64,000 bases of DNA from NCBI RefSeq assembly GCF_021083645.1, contig NZ_JAJNRQ010000001.1:124001-188000 (forward strand). Direction: 5' to 3'. The translations under genes were made by a program, and so were the position numbers. Source of the stretch: Schaalia sp. lx-260. Lineage in GTDB: Bacteria; Actinomycetota; Actinomycetes; Actinomycetales; Actinomycetaceae. Under the pieces are notes generated by a model. The model was not told where the DNA came from. It ran no database searches and worked only from the letters and a program-made list of their open reading frames with translations. Below are positions 43,888 to 53,620 of this stretch, piece after piece. How positions within the stretch are numbered: position 1 is the first letter of the stretch; each line of letters starts with the position of its first letter.

Positions 43888-45918
43888 ATGCTGAGTGCTC
43901 TGGATTTTTTTCATAGCTGGCTTTTGTTTCCGCTTGCCCTTGTGATAGCGGGAGCAGTTTTCTGGCTTCCAGGCTTAATACCAAGCCTGATACTTGGAGT
44001 TCGGCGTGACCTCCTCGCTGTTTTTGCGCCGATCGGAAGCGTGATAATTGTGACGACCAGCGCTGTTTTTGCAGCCGTGCTGGGTGTGTCCTGGGGCTTT
44101 ATACCGGTCGTTGCGGGAATCGCGGGGACTGCTCTGCTTGCTCTACTTATTCGACTGATTTTCCGCCGTGCAATTCGAGATGAAAAGTCTGGTGTGCCAG
44201 AAAACTCCGGTGCTTTTAGTTATACACACACTGACTTTTTACGCTGGGGATTACTTGCGATCATTTGCGTGACGATAACGATTCACTTTGCATGGCAAAT
44301 CAAAATGCCTGGAGCATTCTCGCAAACCTGGGATAACACGTACCACCTTAATGCAGTCCAAGCAATACTTGATACCGGTAACGCTTCAACCTTGAATATG
44401 GACCTTTACGATGTCACGCTTCCGCGACGTCACTACTACTATCCGGGTGCCTGGCATGATTTAATCAGTTTGATTTGCCTCAGCGTGGGCGTACCTGTTT
44501 CGGTAGCTACCAATGCTTTCACTGTTATTGTTTCCTTCCTGTACTGGCCGCTAACTACTTCAACACTTGCGCGAGTCGCTTTCGGTAAGCGTCTGGTAAC
44601 CCTTTTATCGATTCCTTTATCCCTCGCATTCCCACAATTTCCTTTGGGTTTCATCTGGTATGGCGTTCTTTACTCCAACCTGCTCTCATACGCACTTTTG
44701 CCAGCAAGCATTGCCTTCACTGTCCTTGGCCTACGACGCTTCTCACGTATTACAGGGTGGTACGCCCTGCTTGCAGCTGCGGGCGCAGTCGCTATGGTTA
44801 TCACACAAGCCAATGCTGCGGTCCTTTTCGCTATCACATTCTGTGTGATTGCAGGTGTCTACCTTGCTCGCAGGATGAATCATTCCCCAGATGTGACACT
44901 CCTACGCAAAATCATCAATACGCTAGGGGCAACAGTTTTCACCGCCCTCTTATTAACCGCTCTGAATTTTGCTCTTGATAAGGTAGGCCCCATTTCCGTA
45001 ATGCGTCGAGGCTATGAATACTCTTCTCCGCAAGGAAATATCATTCAAGCACTTATGCAACTTGGGACTTTAACAGGCGGTAACCCGACAAATGATTTCG
45101 GTATATATACCCTGTCTGAAATGCTGCCACTAGGAATTATGGTGGCATTAGGTATGCTGCTGTCCCTCATACATGGGCGTGCGCGCTGGACGGTTGCTTG
45201 CTACGCGATATGGTCATGCCTTTTCATCGCGTGCTTTGCAGCCCCTCCCGGCCCAATCCACGTGTACTGGGCTGGAATCTGGTACTGCGATCTTCCTCGT
45301 CTAGCAGGGGCTTTAATCGTGCTAGCCCCGATTTTTGCAGCCTACGCAATTTTCTGTTTCATCGAATGGCTACAGAAACACTTCCTTGTCCTACGCTCGA
45401 ATACTTTGATCGCCGTAGTGTTAGTGCTTCTTTCAATATGTATTCCCGTTAATCATTCACTAACAAGCGTGTGGCATCGAGTAGCCGACAACTTCCGGAT
45501 CACAAATTCCTCATTTGTTGATTCAGATGAACTCGCGCTTTTCCAATGGATGTCACAGAATTTGCCACAAGGTTCAGCTGTCCTTGGTAACCCCTGGGAA
45601 GGCGCGCCATTTGCGTGGGCAATCGGCCATACGCGCACAGTGTTCCCGAAAATGGAAGTCGATTTCCGAGACTCAGACTATGAGCTCCTTGCTACCTCAT
45701 TAAAAGACTCCACAAAACGTCAGGAAGTCTGCAATATACTCAATCGGCAAGGAGCGCGTTACATCCTTGACCTTGACGATTCGTACATATGGGGCGGCAG
45801 TGGATGGAACGCCGAAAAACGCTACCCGTCATTTGATGAAGTGGACAATAGTGGAGTGGGTAAAGTCATTCAGCAGGTTGGAAAAGCTAAACTTGTAGAA
45901 ATCACGATGTGCGAATAG
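43888..45918 (+). CDS. DUF6541-family polytopic membrane protein
   Basis: 676 residues with about thirteen hydrophobic segments. The extracellular loop near residues 145-190 (TWDNTYHLNAVQAILDTG, LPRRHYYYPGAWHD) is typical of the actinobacterial DUF6541 family, and the C-terminal 140 residues form a soluble domain (LPQGSAVLGNPWEGAPFAW). The layout resembles GT-C glycosyltransferases, which use lipid-linked sugars outside the membrane, but activity is unproven. It opens the cell-surface polysaccharide cluster, which supports a role in glycan assembly. ATG preceded by GGAG nine bases away. Confidence 0.7.
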   Translation: MLSALDFFHSWLLFPLALVIAGAVFWLPGLIPSLILGVRRDLLAVFAPIGSVIIVTTSAVFAAVLGVSWGFIPVVAGIAGTALLALLIRLIFRRAIRDEKSGVPENSGAFSYTHTDFLRWGLLAIICVTITIHFAWQIKMPGAFSQTWDNTYHLNAVQAILDTGNASTLNMDLYDVTLPRRHYYYPGAWHDLISLICLSVGVPVSVATNAFTVIVSFLYWPLTTSTLARVAFGKRLVTLLSIPLSLAFPQFPLGFIWYGVLYSNLLSYALLPASIAFTVLGLRRFSRITGWYALLAAAGAVAMVITQANAAVLFAITFCVIAGVYLARRMNHSPDVTLLRKIINTLGATVFTALLLTALNFALDKVGPISVMRRGYEYSSPQGNIIQALMQLGTLTGGNPTNDFGIYTLSEMLPLGIMVALGMLLSLIHGRARWTVACYAIWSCLFIACFAAPPGPIHVYWAGIWYCDLPRLAGALIVLAPIFAAYAIFCFIEWLQKHFLVLRSNTLIAVVLVLLSICIPVNHSLTSVWHRVADNFRITNSSFVDSDELALFQWMSQNLPQGSAVLGNPWEGAPFAWAIGHTRTVFPKMEVDFRDSDYELLATSLKDSTKRQEVCNILNRQGARYILDLDDSYIWGGSGWNAEKRYPSFDEVDNSGVGKVIQQVGKAKLVEITMCE

Positions 45919-45986
45919 CTTTCATGCGACGCTGAATGTAATGAGGTCATTTCATTCAACCTCACACAGTGAATAAGTGGAGGTAA

Positions 45987-47072
45987 ATGCATGACGAGGA
46001 TGGTGGTAAGACGATGAGTTCTCCAACAATCAGCATCATTATGCCGGTGTATGGTGTTGAAAACTTCATCGCTCGTGCGATTGAAAGCGTACAAGCGCAA
46101 ACCTGCCAAGATTTTGAGTTCCTCATAGTTGATGACGGCTCCAAGGACGCCTCCGGCACAATCGCTGATCGTTATGCGATGACAGACTCACGAATCACTG
46201 TTTTTCACAACCAAAATGGTGGCGCACCCGCTGCTCGTAATTTCGCATTAGATCGAGCAGTAGGAAAATACGTCTACTTCATGGATGGTGACGACTGGGC
46301 TGAACCCACGATGCTCGCGGATATGCTCACAATCGCTGAAGATAATCAAGCTCAGCTTGTTGTTGCCGGATTCTACATCGACACGTACTACTCGCAGTCA
46401 CGTTTTCATTCCGAAATAAAAAGTGTTCCCACGCGCTACTACGCGGGGCCTCAAGATTTTCGCATGAATGCCCACCAGCTATTTGACGCGAATTTACTGT
46501 ATACCCCGTGGAATAAGTTATTTTTACGAAGCTACCTCGAAGATCATTCGATTCGTTTCACCCCGACATTTTGGGATGACTTTCCTTTTGTTCTTGATGT
46601 GATTCGTGACATTGATACAGTCTGCGTCACCGAGAAGTCTTACTACCATTTCATTCGCGCACGAGCTGAAAGCGAAACAGCGAAATATCGCCCAGGTGTC
46701 ACCGAAAAACGAATTGAAGAAGACCGGTGGATGCAAGACCTGTACCGTCATTGGGAAATCGAAAATACTGATGCGCAAGAAATGATTGCGCGCCGCTATA
46801 TTGAACGGCTATTCGGGTGCTTTGAAAACATTCTCAGCCCCCAGTCAGTTCTCAAAAAAACAGAACAACGTAAAGAAATCGCCGAACTTCTGCAAGCTCA
46901 ACGAACAATTGAATGTTTACGTATTGCACGACCTCAAAGCACGTACAGTCGGATTATGTGGCTGCCATTACGCTGGAAATCTGTTCCTTTGATCGTATGT
47001 GAAGGAAAACTTATTTCTTTTGTCAAAAGGCATTTCACGAAGCTATTCGCGGTATTGAAAGCAAATCGTTAG
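45987..47072 (+). CDS. GT2-family glycosyltransferase
   Basis: 361 residues. N-terminal GT-A domain with ISIIMPVYGVENFIARAIESV, FEFLIVDDGSKDAS, NGGAPAARNFALD and the DxD-like FMDGDDWAEP near residue 97. Transfers a sugar from a nucleotide donor to a glycan or lipid carrier at the cytoplasmic membrane face; donor and acceptor are unknown. GGAGG lies three bases before ATG 45987; ATG 46014 is an alternative start closer to the domain. Ten bases before the next glycosyltransferase gene, same strand. Confidence 0.88.
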   Translation: MHDEDGGKTMSSPTISIIMPVYGVENFIARAIESVQAQTCQDFEFLIVDDGSKDASGTIADRYAMTDSRITVFHNQNGGAPAARNFALDRAVGKYVYFMDGDDWAEPTMLADMLTIAEDNQAQLVVAGFYIDTYYSQSRFHSEIKSVPTRYYAGPQDFRMNAHQLFDANLLYTPWNKLFLRSYLEDHSIRFTPTFWDDFPFVLDVIRDIDTVCVTEKSYYHFIRARAESETAKYRPGVTEKRIEEDRWMQDLYRHWEIENTDAQEMIARRYIERLFGCFENILSPQSVLKKTEQRKEIAELLQAQRTIECLRIARPQSTYSRIMWLPLRWKSVPLIVCEGKLISFVKRHFTKLFAVLKANR

Positions 47073-47081
47073 GAGTTCACC

Positions 47082-48008
47082 GTGGGTGAGCAGAAAAAAC
47101 AGATGCAGATAGCAGCGGTTGTTGTCACCTTCAATCGTTTGTCCTACCTCCAACGACTAATTCCGCGACTACTTGACATACAAGAACTGGACGCGATCCT
47201 CATAGTCGATAATGCCTCAACCGATGGCACACCCCAATGGCTAAGCGCCCTCAACAATGAGCGAGTAAAAGTTCACCTACTTGAACAAAATATGGGAGGC
47301 GCAGGAGGCTTCCACGTCGGACTTGAATGGTCATATTCTTTAGGTTACGAACTGACCTGGATGATGGACGATGACGGACTCCCAGACCTTGACTGCTTAG
47401 GCACCCTCCTTGAATACCGAAACGATTTTGACTTTTGGGGACCCGCTGTTTTAGCTGAACAAAATCCAGAAAAACTCTGTTTCCCTGTGCGAGTACCACG
47501 TCATGCCACCGCTTCACGCACACTCGCTGAACTGGTTGAATATTCAAACGCAGGAAGCGTGGAAGGTGTTGTGATTCCTTTCAACGGCGTACTGGTAAAA
47601 CGTAGTCTTGTGGAAAAAATCGGTGTGCCCCGTGCGGAATTCTTTATTTGGGGTGACGACGTTGAATATCTGTGGCGCGCAGCAAGGGCAGGAGCGCGAG
47701 TAGCAACAGTAGTTGATGCACATTTCCTGCATCCAGCTACCGATGATTTAGGTGCGCCCATGATGTTCGGTAAAACCACGTACAATCATTCACCCAGCGA
47801 TTTGAAACACTACTGCATGGCACGCAATAACACGGTGAACCTTCTGGAATACCGCAGCATATTACATGTCATTGGTTTCTGGGTGAAAACCGCTTGGTTC
47901 TACACATTCGTAGTTCCCAGCATGTCACGGTGGAAAATATCAGTGAGCGCAATCTGGGCAGGCCTACGCAAAAACTTTACAGGCCATAAGCGCTTTTTAC
48001 GCGGCTAA
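47082..48008 (+). CDS. GlfT1-like GT2 glycosyltransferase (first copy)
   Basis: 308 residues. Seen: AAVVVTFNRLSYLQRLIPRL, ILIVDNASTDGTPQW, EQNMGGAGGFHVGLEW, the WMMDDDGLPD metal site near residue 93, and EFFIWGDDVEYLWRA near residue 190, the catalytic-base region. The NxGGAGGF and DDDG features match the galactofuranosyl/rhamnosyltransferase group around GlfT1, so it may start a galactofuran or similar polymer (inference). It resembles the gene at 51104. Its stop codon overlaps that of the convergent gene at 48005. Confidence 0.85.
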   Translation: MGEQKKQMQIAAVVVTFNRLSYLQRLIPRLLDIQELDAILIVDNASTDGTPQWLSALNNERVKVHLLEQNMGGAGGFHVGLEWSYSLGYELTWMMDDDGLPDLDCLGTLLEYRNDFDFWGPAVLAEQNPEKLCFPVRVPRHATASRTLAELVEYSNAGSVEGVVIPFNGVLVKRSLVEKIGVPRAEFFIWGDDVEYLWRAARAGARVATVVDAHFLHPATDDLGAPMMFGKTTYNHSPSDLKHYCMARNNTVNLLEYRSILHVIGFWVKTAWFYTFVVPSMSRWKISVSAIWAGLRKNFTGHKRFLRG

Positions 48009-49039
48009 TTGCGGTGCCTCCACCTACGCACCTTCCGAATAACAGCACTACTGAGGCGCACCACCGTATGAACAGGACGCGGGATAGTGCGCAGGTCCTC
48101 AATGAGGGTCTGCATTTGCTGTGAAAGGTTAGTTATCGTGTGACGGTATTCGTTCAATGTGCGAATTTCTTCTGATAAAGACTGCATTTGCCGGTGCAGG
48201 TCAGCTATTTCTCTTTCCTGCCGGTCGAGCTTACATGAGAGACGTTCATGTAAACCGCTGAGATGCAGTACCAATCCCAAACCATATTCGCTGACATACT
48301 CGCGTAAATACGTATCGCGTATCTGTGAATCAAGCTGTTGATGCAACTGGGATAATGAAGTAATGGAATTCCCCGTATCGACACTGAAATCATTGGGGCG
48401 TTGATGCCAAAAAGCAAGCGGTTTACCTTCGATAAACCCAAAAGGACCTTTCAAAGCAAGACTAAGGTTCAGTAGCCAATCTTCAACGACAGGGAAGTTT
48501 CCTTCAGGCATCGCTTCACGAGCAGCTTCTGTACGGTAGAGCGTCGCAATAGGAACAGTCTTATTTGCTCGCAGGAAATTACCAAGCGAAAGATAATTGT
48601 CGTGAGGCTGGTATATCCAACGGAATAATTCGGTGAAATCGTCACCGTTTTGTTCTTCAGCAATAACTTCCAGACGTACTGCAACGGCACTATGTGTCGG
48701 ATGCGCATGTAAGAAATCTGTTGTTTTCTGGAGGAATTCAGGGTCCCACGTATCATCGTCGTCATGTACAGCGTAAAAAGTACCTGAAGCCTCGTGAACA
48801 CCTTGCCGCCAAGCACCATCTCGCCCACGAGAGATCGGATTCGTTATCAGGCGAGTTTTTTGCGATAAGACGCTCTTTTCTGCCAGAAGTTGCGCTACCG
48901 GTTCTTCTGCGCCGCCATCGTTAATAATGAGCAATTCGTAATTGGTGAATACTTGGGAATCGATCGATTCAAGCGCTCGCCGTAAAAAGCGGTTGCGGTT
49001 CTTAGTGCGAAGGATTATTGATACTTGCGGAAAACTCAT
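48005..49039 (-). CDS. GT2-family glycosyltransferase with C-terminal coiled coil (first copy)
   Basis: 344 residues. GT-A domain: VSIILRTKNRNRFLRRALES, YELLIINDGGAEEPV and FYAVHDDDDTWDPEFL near residue 95, then WHQRPNDFSVDTGN. After residue 250 a helical region with heptad pattern (LDRQEREIADLHRQMQSLSE) suggests a coiled coil. ATG 49039 was chosen for its GGGAGG four bases upstream; a start at 49135 would add 32 unlikely residues. Closely similar in layout to the minus-strand gene at 52039. Acceptor unknown; membership in the polysaccharide locus is clear from context. Confidence 0.85.
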   Translation of the reverse strand: MSFPQVSIILRTKNRNRFLRRALESIDSQVFTNYELLIINDGGAEEPVAQLLAEKSVLSQKTRLITNPISRGRDGAWRQGVHEASGTFYAVHDDDDTWDPEFLQKTTDFLHAHPTHSAVAVRLEVIAEEQNGDDFTELFRWIYQPHDNYLSLGNFLRANKTVPIATLYRTEAAREAMPEGNFPVVEDWLLNLSLALKGPFGFIEGKPLAFWHQRPNDFSVDTGNSITSLSQLHQQLDSQIRDTYLREYVSEYGLGLVLHLSGLHERLSCKLDRQEREIADLHRQMQSLSEEIRTLNEYRHTITNLSQQMQTLIEDLRTIPRPVHTVVRLSSAVIRKVRRWRHRN

Positions 49040-49466
49040 GTTTCCTCCCGCTTGGCACAGCTTTGGACGAGCTTTGGTTTTAATCATATCGACGAGAAAA
49101 GTTACGGTGCAACCGAACAGTAGGTGAAATTTCATCCGGTATTATGCCTGTGTGCAGGCAGAACACTTCACAACGCCACCACAAGAAAGCGAGATGCTGG
49201 TGAATAAACCCGTTCACTTTGTTCATAAAAGAGGCTTTTTGCTGGCGAGGATGCCGACAATCATGTGAATGTGTATGAGAGTAACGGTCAGGTGCGAACA
49301 AGTTCTCAAGTGACGGAAGGTAAACTTCATATGTCACTTGTTGGACCTTCTACCTATGTAAAGCGATGAATATGCGCATGGCAACCGTTTCAGTATGGAA
49401 TTATGTAGGTAGTATTATCGCGCCACATTTTCCTAGCGCGACGAGTGAAATGAGAAGTCAAGACTA
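49040..49466. other. Intergenic region between divergent polysaccharide genes
   Basis: About 430 bases with no convincing gene. It should contain promoters for the minus-strand glycosyltransferase and the plus-strand ABC exporter. One small hairpin, TGCCTG-TGTG-CAGGCA (49145-49160), is visible; no clear operator. Confidence 0.4.
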
Positions 49467-50336
49467 ATGGCAGCAGGAAACCTTTCTGGATTTACGATAC
49501 CTGGTAAATCACAAGGACTCTGGGGAGTTATTCAGCAGCGATACCTGCTGAATTTGATTGTCAAGAAAGAATTACGTATCCGTTACCGTGGTTCCTACTT
49601 GGGAATGCTCTGGTCTTACGCTAAACCTGCAACACAATTCCTGGTTTTCTATGTTGCAATTGGTAAGTTCATGGGAATGAGCCGTGCAATTGAAAACTAC
49701 GTGGTGTACATGTTTTCAGGTGTTGTGCTCATTAACTACTTTAGCGAGATTTTCGGACAAGCAACACGATCAATTGTTCAAAATAAAGAACTTGTGCGAA
49801 AAATCTATTTGCCGCGCGAGTTATTCCCTATCTCCAGTGTGCGCGTGGCGATCGTTCATTTATTTCCGCAACTCGTGATCTTATCCGTAGGGGCGCTTCT
49901 TTTTGGGTGGCGACCAGGGTTTTTGAACCTTTTAGCTATCGTTGCGGGTTTTGTCATAATGACCCTTTTTGCATTGGGGCTTGGCCTGTGCGCCGCAGCC
50001 TTGAATGTCATGTTCCGCGATACAGAGAACTTTGTTGATCTGCTCCTCATGATTGCGACCTGGGCTTCACCGGTCCTGTACATGTGGACTATGGTCGATG
50101 CAGTTTTTACAGGCCCTTTGCGCTGGCTCTGGTATGTCTACATGAGTAATCCATTAAGCGTATGCGTTGAACTCTTTCATTACGCATTCTGGCATCCCAC
50201 AGCCGGAGTGCGCGCATCATTACTTCCGCATTTTGGTATGTGGGTTGCCATTGGATGCGTTATTTCGTTGGCAATGCTTGTTCTAGGAGAGCGAACTTTC
50301 CGGCATTATGACGGAAATTTTGCACAGGAGTTGTGA
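49467..50336 (+). CDS. ABC-2 type polysaccharide export permease (Wzm/TagG/RfbA-like)
   Basis: 289 residues, six hydrophobic segments. N-terminal amphipathic stretch QQRYLLNLIVKKELRIRYRG followed by SYLGMLWSYAKPATQFLVFY is typical of O-antigen/teichoic-acid exporters, as is ALNVMFRDTENFVDLLLMI near residue 180. Exports a finished lipid-linked glycan. Its stop overlaps the ATPase start by four bases. Together with the next gene it is the exporter of this polysaccharide locus. Confidence 0.9.
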   Translation: MAAGNLSGFTIPGKSQGLWGVIQQRYLLNLIVKKELRIRYRGSYLGMLWSYAKPATQFLVFYVAIGKFMGMSRAIENYVVYMFSGVVLINYFSEIFGQATRSIVQNKELVRKIYLPRELFPISSVRVAIVHLFPQLVILSVGALLFGWRPGFLNLLAIVAGFVIMTLFALGLGLCAAALNVMFRDTENFVDLLLMIATWASPVLYMWTMVDAVFTGPLRWLWYVYMSNPLSVCVELFHYAFWHPTAGVRASLLPHFGMWVAIGCVISLAMLVLGERTFRHYDGNFAQEL

Positions 50337-51094
50337 TGAATCCTCAGCACATTAAAGACAGTACACATGTGGCAGTGCATGTTTCCCATGTGAAAAAAGA
50401 ATTCTCACTTCGCCATACGCATACTTTGAAAGATCGACTGGTTTGGCGATTTACTCGGCGTAATCAAGCGCAAACTGACTACTTCCGCGCCCTTGATGAT
50501 GTCTCTTTTGACATTAAGAAAGGCGAAAGCGTGGCATTGCTGGGCTTCAACGGCTCAGGTAAATCAACAATGCTGAAACTCATCTCAGGTGTTTTACAGC
50601 CAACGTCGGGGACCGTTGGTTATCGCGGTCGAATTGCGGGTCTTATCGAGGTAGGTGCTGGCTTTCATCCTGATCTCACCGGCCGCGAAAATATATTTCT
50701 TAACGGTGCGATTTTAGGGATGACGAAAGCTCAAATTGAAGAATCCTTCGATGAAATTGTTGCCTTTTCTGAAATTGAAAAATTCATTGATACTGAGGTG
50801 AAATTTTATTCCTCAGGTATGTTCCTCAGACTCGCATTTTCTGTGTGCATCCACACGAATCCGGATGTCTTTTTAATCGATGAAATTCTTTCTGTTGGTG
50901 ATGAACCATTCCAACGTAAATGTATTCAACGTATTCGGCAGCTCCAAGGCGAAGGTAAAACGCTAGTCATTGTTTCTCATGACTTGAATATGGTGAGTGA
51001 ACTATGTGACCGTGGAATTTTGCTTGAGCGTGGCACAATGGTCCTTGACGGACCTGTGAAAGAATGTGTCGCACGGATGCGTAATGAAGGCTGA
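50333..51094 (+). CDS. ABC polysaccharide export ATP-binding protein (Wzt/TagH/RfbB-like)
   Basis: 253 residues. Walker A GFNGSGKST near residue 67, IEVGAGFHPDLTGRENIFLNG (typical of the polysaccharide export group), the altered signature KFYSSGMFLRLAFS (YSSGM), Walker B VFLIDEILSVGD and switch SHDLN. No C-terminal Wzt carbohydrate-binding domain, so substrate choice is not by that route. Starts ATGATG within the permease stop. Confidence 0.92.
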   Translation: MMNPQHIKDSTHVAVHVSHVKKEFSLRHTHTLKDRLVWRFTRRNQAQTDYFRALDDVSFDIKKGESVALLGFNGSGKSTMLKLISGVLQPTSGTVGYRGRIAGLIEVGAGFHPDLTGRENIFLNGAILGMTKAQIEESFDEIVAFSEIEKFIDTEVKFYSSGMFLRLAFSVCIHTNPDVFLIDEILSVGDEPFQRKCIQRIRQLQGEGKTLVIVSHDLNMVSELCDRGILLERGTMVLDGPVKECVARMRNEG

Positions 51095-51103
51095 GGACAA
51101 ACA

Positions 51104-52009
51104 ATGAAAGAATTACGGGTTGCAGCTGTAGTTGTCACCTATAACCGGTGCGAGCTCCTACAAAAAACTCTGGCGGCACTTGAAGCACAAACCTACGCGC
51201 CAGCAGCAATCATTGTGGTTGATAACGCCTCAACTGATGACACTCAACATATGTTGGCTGCACGTGATAGTGTGTCGAGCCTTCAGGTACATCGTTTAGC
51301 CGAAAACACTGGTGGCGCTGGTGGTTTTAACGCAGGAATAAAAATCGGTTACACAGAAGGCTATGACGCGTTCTGGGTGATGGATGACGATACCGCGCCA
51401 CGTCCAGAAGCGCTTGAAAAACTAGTGACCACTTTGCATGATGCCGCCGAATTTCGCGGGGGAGATATGCCTTCCTACGCTGCCTCAATGGTTTTATGGA
51501 CAGACGGCTCCGCATGTGAAATGAATTTCCCCACCCCCACATGGGATTGGGTGCGACCGGTGCCTTACCAGAAAAACTGGATTGACATTGACTGCGCCTC
51601 ATTTGTTTCCTGCTTGGTGACCCGTGAAGCTGTCGCTCACTGTGGATTCCCCTACAAGGAATACTTCATTTGGTTCGATGACGCCGAGTACACCTACCGC
51701 CTGTCAAAGTGGCGTCCAGGCATATTCGTCACCGACTCGTACGTGGATCACCTCACACCAGAAAATAAAGGGGTTTTTTGGTCAGAAGTCACCGAAGCGA
51801 ACTTCTGGAAGTATTCGCGTGGGGCACGAAACCAAGTGTCCGCCGGCATATCCTTGCGTAAACCACGGATCCTTGTTGACCTTTTTGCTGGATTATATCG
51901 ACAACTGCGTGGAGCCCCAGTCAGCCGTAAGTTAAAACTGAAACTGACGAAAGCGGCTTTTGAAGGATTCTTCCAACGCCCACGCATTGAATACCCAGAG
52001 CAAAAGTAG
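51104..52009 (+). CDS. GlfT1-like GT2 glycosyltransferase (second copy)
   Basis: 301 residues. AAVVVTYNRCELLQKTLAAL, IIVVDNASTDDTQHM, AENTGGAGGFNAGIKIG, WVMDDDTAPRPEAL (DDD metal site near 93) and EYFIWFDDAEYTYRL (near 187). Same layout as the gene at 47082, indicating a paralogue that probably adds the next or an alternative sugar. Ten bases after the exporter ATPase stop, so cotranscribed with it. Confidence 0.86.
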   Translation: MKELRVAAVVVTYNRCELLQKTLAALEAQTYAPAAIIVVDNASTDDTQHMLAARDSVSSLQVHRLAENTGGAGGFNAGIKIGYTEGYDAFWVMDDDTAPRPEALEKLVTTLHDAAEFRGGDMPSYAASMVLWTDGSACEMNFPTPTWDWVRPVPYQKNWIDIDCASFVSCLVTREAVAHCGFPYKEYFIWFDDAEYTYRLSKWRPGIFVTDSYVDHLTPENKGVFWSEVTEANFWKYSRGARNQVSAGISLRKPRILVDLFAGLYRQLRGAPVSRKLKLKLTKAAFEGFFQRPRIEYPEQK

Positions 52010-52038
52010 CGGCCTAGCCGTGCGGTGATGCGGGCGTG

Positions 52039-52914
52039 TTACTTCCGATGGCGCAGGAAGTTACGGGCCCGCATTTTTGCCCATGAAAAGAAAGTTTCAC
52101 GTCGGCGCGCCAGGTCATTGAACATCGCTGCTTGCCACAGCAAGGCCCCTACACCGTGATGCTCTACGAAATCGCGCAGGTACTCGTCACGTACTTGCAG
52201 ATCAAAGTAAGCGTGCTTGTCGGCTCCTGCGAAAACTGAATTACCGAGCGCGCCTTTTTGTGTGCGGCGCTGATGCCAGTAGGCAAGTGGTTCGCCGTCA
52301 ATAAATTCCACGTGATACTTCGCTGCTAAACGGATGTGGAATTCCCAGTCACCTACCACCGGCAAATCATCACGGAAACCACCGAGATCATCAATGACTG
52401 CACGTGGGTACATGCAGGAAATAGGGACAGCAATATTTGATTCCATCAGTTTTGATAAAGAAAACTGAAAAATCCCCGGCCACGCGATTTCTCTGCTGAG
52501 CTCAATGACACGGTTACCTTCGATTTTTTCGTGAATGATCTGTGTACGTACTGCGACACCACCGGCGGTCGGATTTTCCTCTAAATAATTCACACATTTT
52601 TCAAGGAAAGAAGGATGCCATGAATCGTCGTCGTCGTGAATACAAATATATTTACCTGTGGAGTGCGAAATAGCGAGGTTTGAGGCCGCTTCCATACCTA
52701 AAGATTGCGGATTATGGAATACTCGCGCACGTCCCTTCAGAGCTGCTGAATGTTTTTCAAGAAGTGCATCTACAGGTTCTGGAGCGCCGCCGTCATTGAC
52801 GATGATTAATTCAAAGTCTTCGTACCGTTGTTGCGCGCAGTCAGCGATTGCTCTGGTTAACAGTACTGCACGGTCCTTTGTGCGCATGACGATACTGACA
52901 AGTGGGCGGCTCAT
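52039..52914 (-). CDS. GT2-family glycosyltransferase (second copy)
   Basis: 291 residues. VSIVMRTKDRAVLLTRAIAD, FELIIVNDGGAPEPV, YICIHDDDDSWHPSFLEK (near residue 93), VVGDWEFHIRLAA and LAYWHQRRTQKGALGNS. Parallel to the gene at 48005, including the QVRDEYLRDFVEHHGVGALL segment, but without the long coiled-coil tail. ATG preceded by GGAG. Its own promoter lies upstream. Convergent with the gene at 51104, 29 bases apart, with no terminator seen between them. Confidence 0.87.
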   Translation of the reverse strand: MSRPLVSIVMRTKDRAVLLTRAIADCAQQRYEDFELIIVNDGGAPEPVDALLEKHSAALKGRARVFHNPQSLGMEAASNLAISHSTGKYICIHDDDDSWHPSFLEKCVNYLEENPTAGGVAVRTQIIHEKIEGNRVIELSREIAWPGIFQFSLSKLMESNIAVPISCMYPRAVIDDLGGFRDDLPVVGDWEFHIRLAAKYHVEFIDGEPLAYWHQRRTQKGALGNSVFAGADKHAYFDLQVRDEYLRDFVEHHGVGALLWQAAMFNDLARRRETFFSWAKMRARNFLRHRK

Positions 52915-52951
52915 AATTATTCTCCAAATTGCTGAAGTTTTACGACAGGCA

Positions 52952-52981
52952 ACTATAAAGGCGAGTCTAGCACCTCATCAA
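52952..52981 (-). promoter_or_regulatory. Probable promoter of the minus-strand glycosyltransferase gene
   Basis: TTGATG (52981-52976) and TATAGT (52957-52952) are 18 bases apart on the minus strand, about 38 bases before the start codon. Confidence 0.5.
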
Positions 52982-53197
52982 TTAACGTGAATTTTAACGA
53001 GGAATAAAGCTGCACGATACATACGGGCAAAGGAAATAACAGGCAAAGAAGTACCCTTCTGGGCTTCCGCTACTTATGAGTGCATATATGAAGAATGGCC
53101 TGATAGGTCGCTGAAAAGAAAAGAGGAACAAATCTCTGGTAAAACAGGTATATACACTTGTTTCCATCACTATTTATTCATTGTGAGGACTCGCACT

Positions 53198-53620
53198 ATG
53201 GAGAACTTTCCTTCACTACGCTCAGCCGCCGAACGCACAGATAATGAATGGCGCAAAATCTTAAATCCAATGGAATATCACGTTCTTCGTGAGTCAGGCA
53301 CAGAAAGACCGTTCACAGGCGAATTATTGAACGAAAATCGTGTAGGTACTTTCCATTGCAAAGGATGCGGGGCTGTACTTTTTGACTCCTCAACAAAATT
53401 TGATTCACATTGTGGGTGGCCCAGCTTTAATCAAGCAAAAGAAGGAGCCGTCGTATTTCTTACAGATAATTCCCACGGTATGAGGCGCACAGAAGTTCGC
53501 TGTGCTACCTGCAATAGTCATCTTGGTCATATCTTTGATGACGCACCAGATCAGCCCACCGGACAAAGATACTGCATGAACTCTGTCTGCCTTACTTTTA
53601 CACCGGCTGATCCCCAGTGA
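53198..53620 (+). CDS. msrB: Peptide methionine-(R)-S-oxide reductase
   Basis: Repairs oxidised methionine (R form). Seen: 140 residues; zinc-binding CKGC and CATC; CGWPSF with a possible resolving Cys; [12 protein letters not shown]; and the catalytic Cys in RYCMNSVCL near the C-terminus. ATG 53198 was chosen with GAGGA eight bases upstream; a GTG at 53183 would overlap that site. The following transporter gene starts within the stop codon (GTGA). Confidence 0.93.
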   Translation: MENFPSLRSAAERTDNEWRKILNPMEYHVLRESGTERPFTGELLNENRVGTFHCKGCGAVLFDSSTKFDSHCGWPSFNQAKEGAVVFLTDNSHGMRRTEVRCATCNSHLGHIFDDAPDQPTGQRYCMNSVCLTFTPADPQ

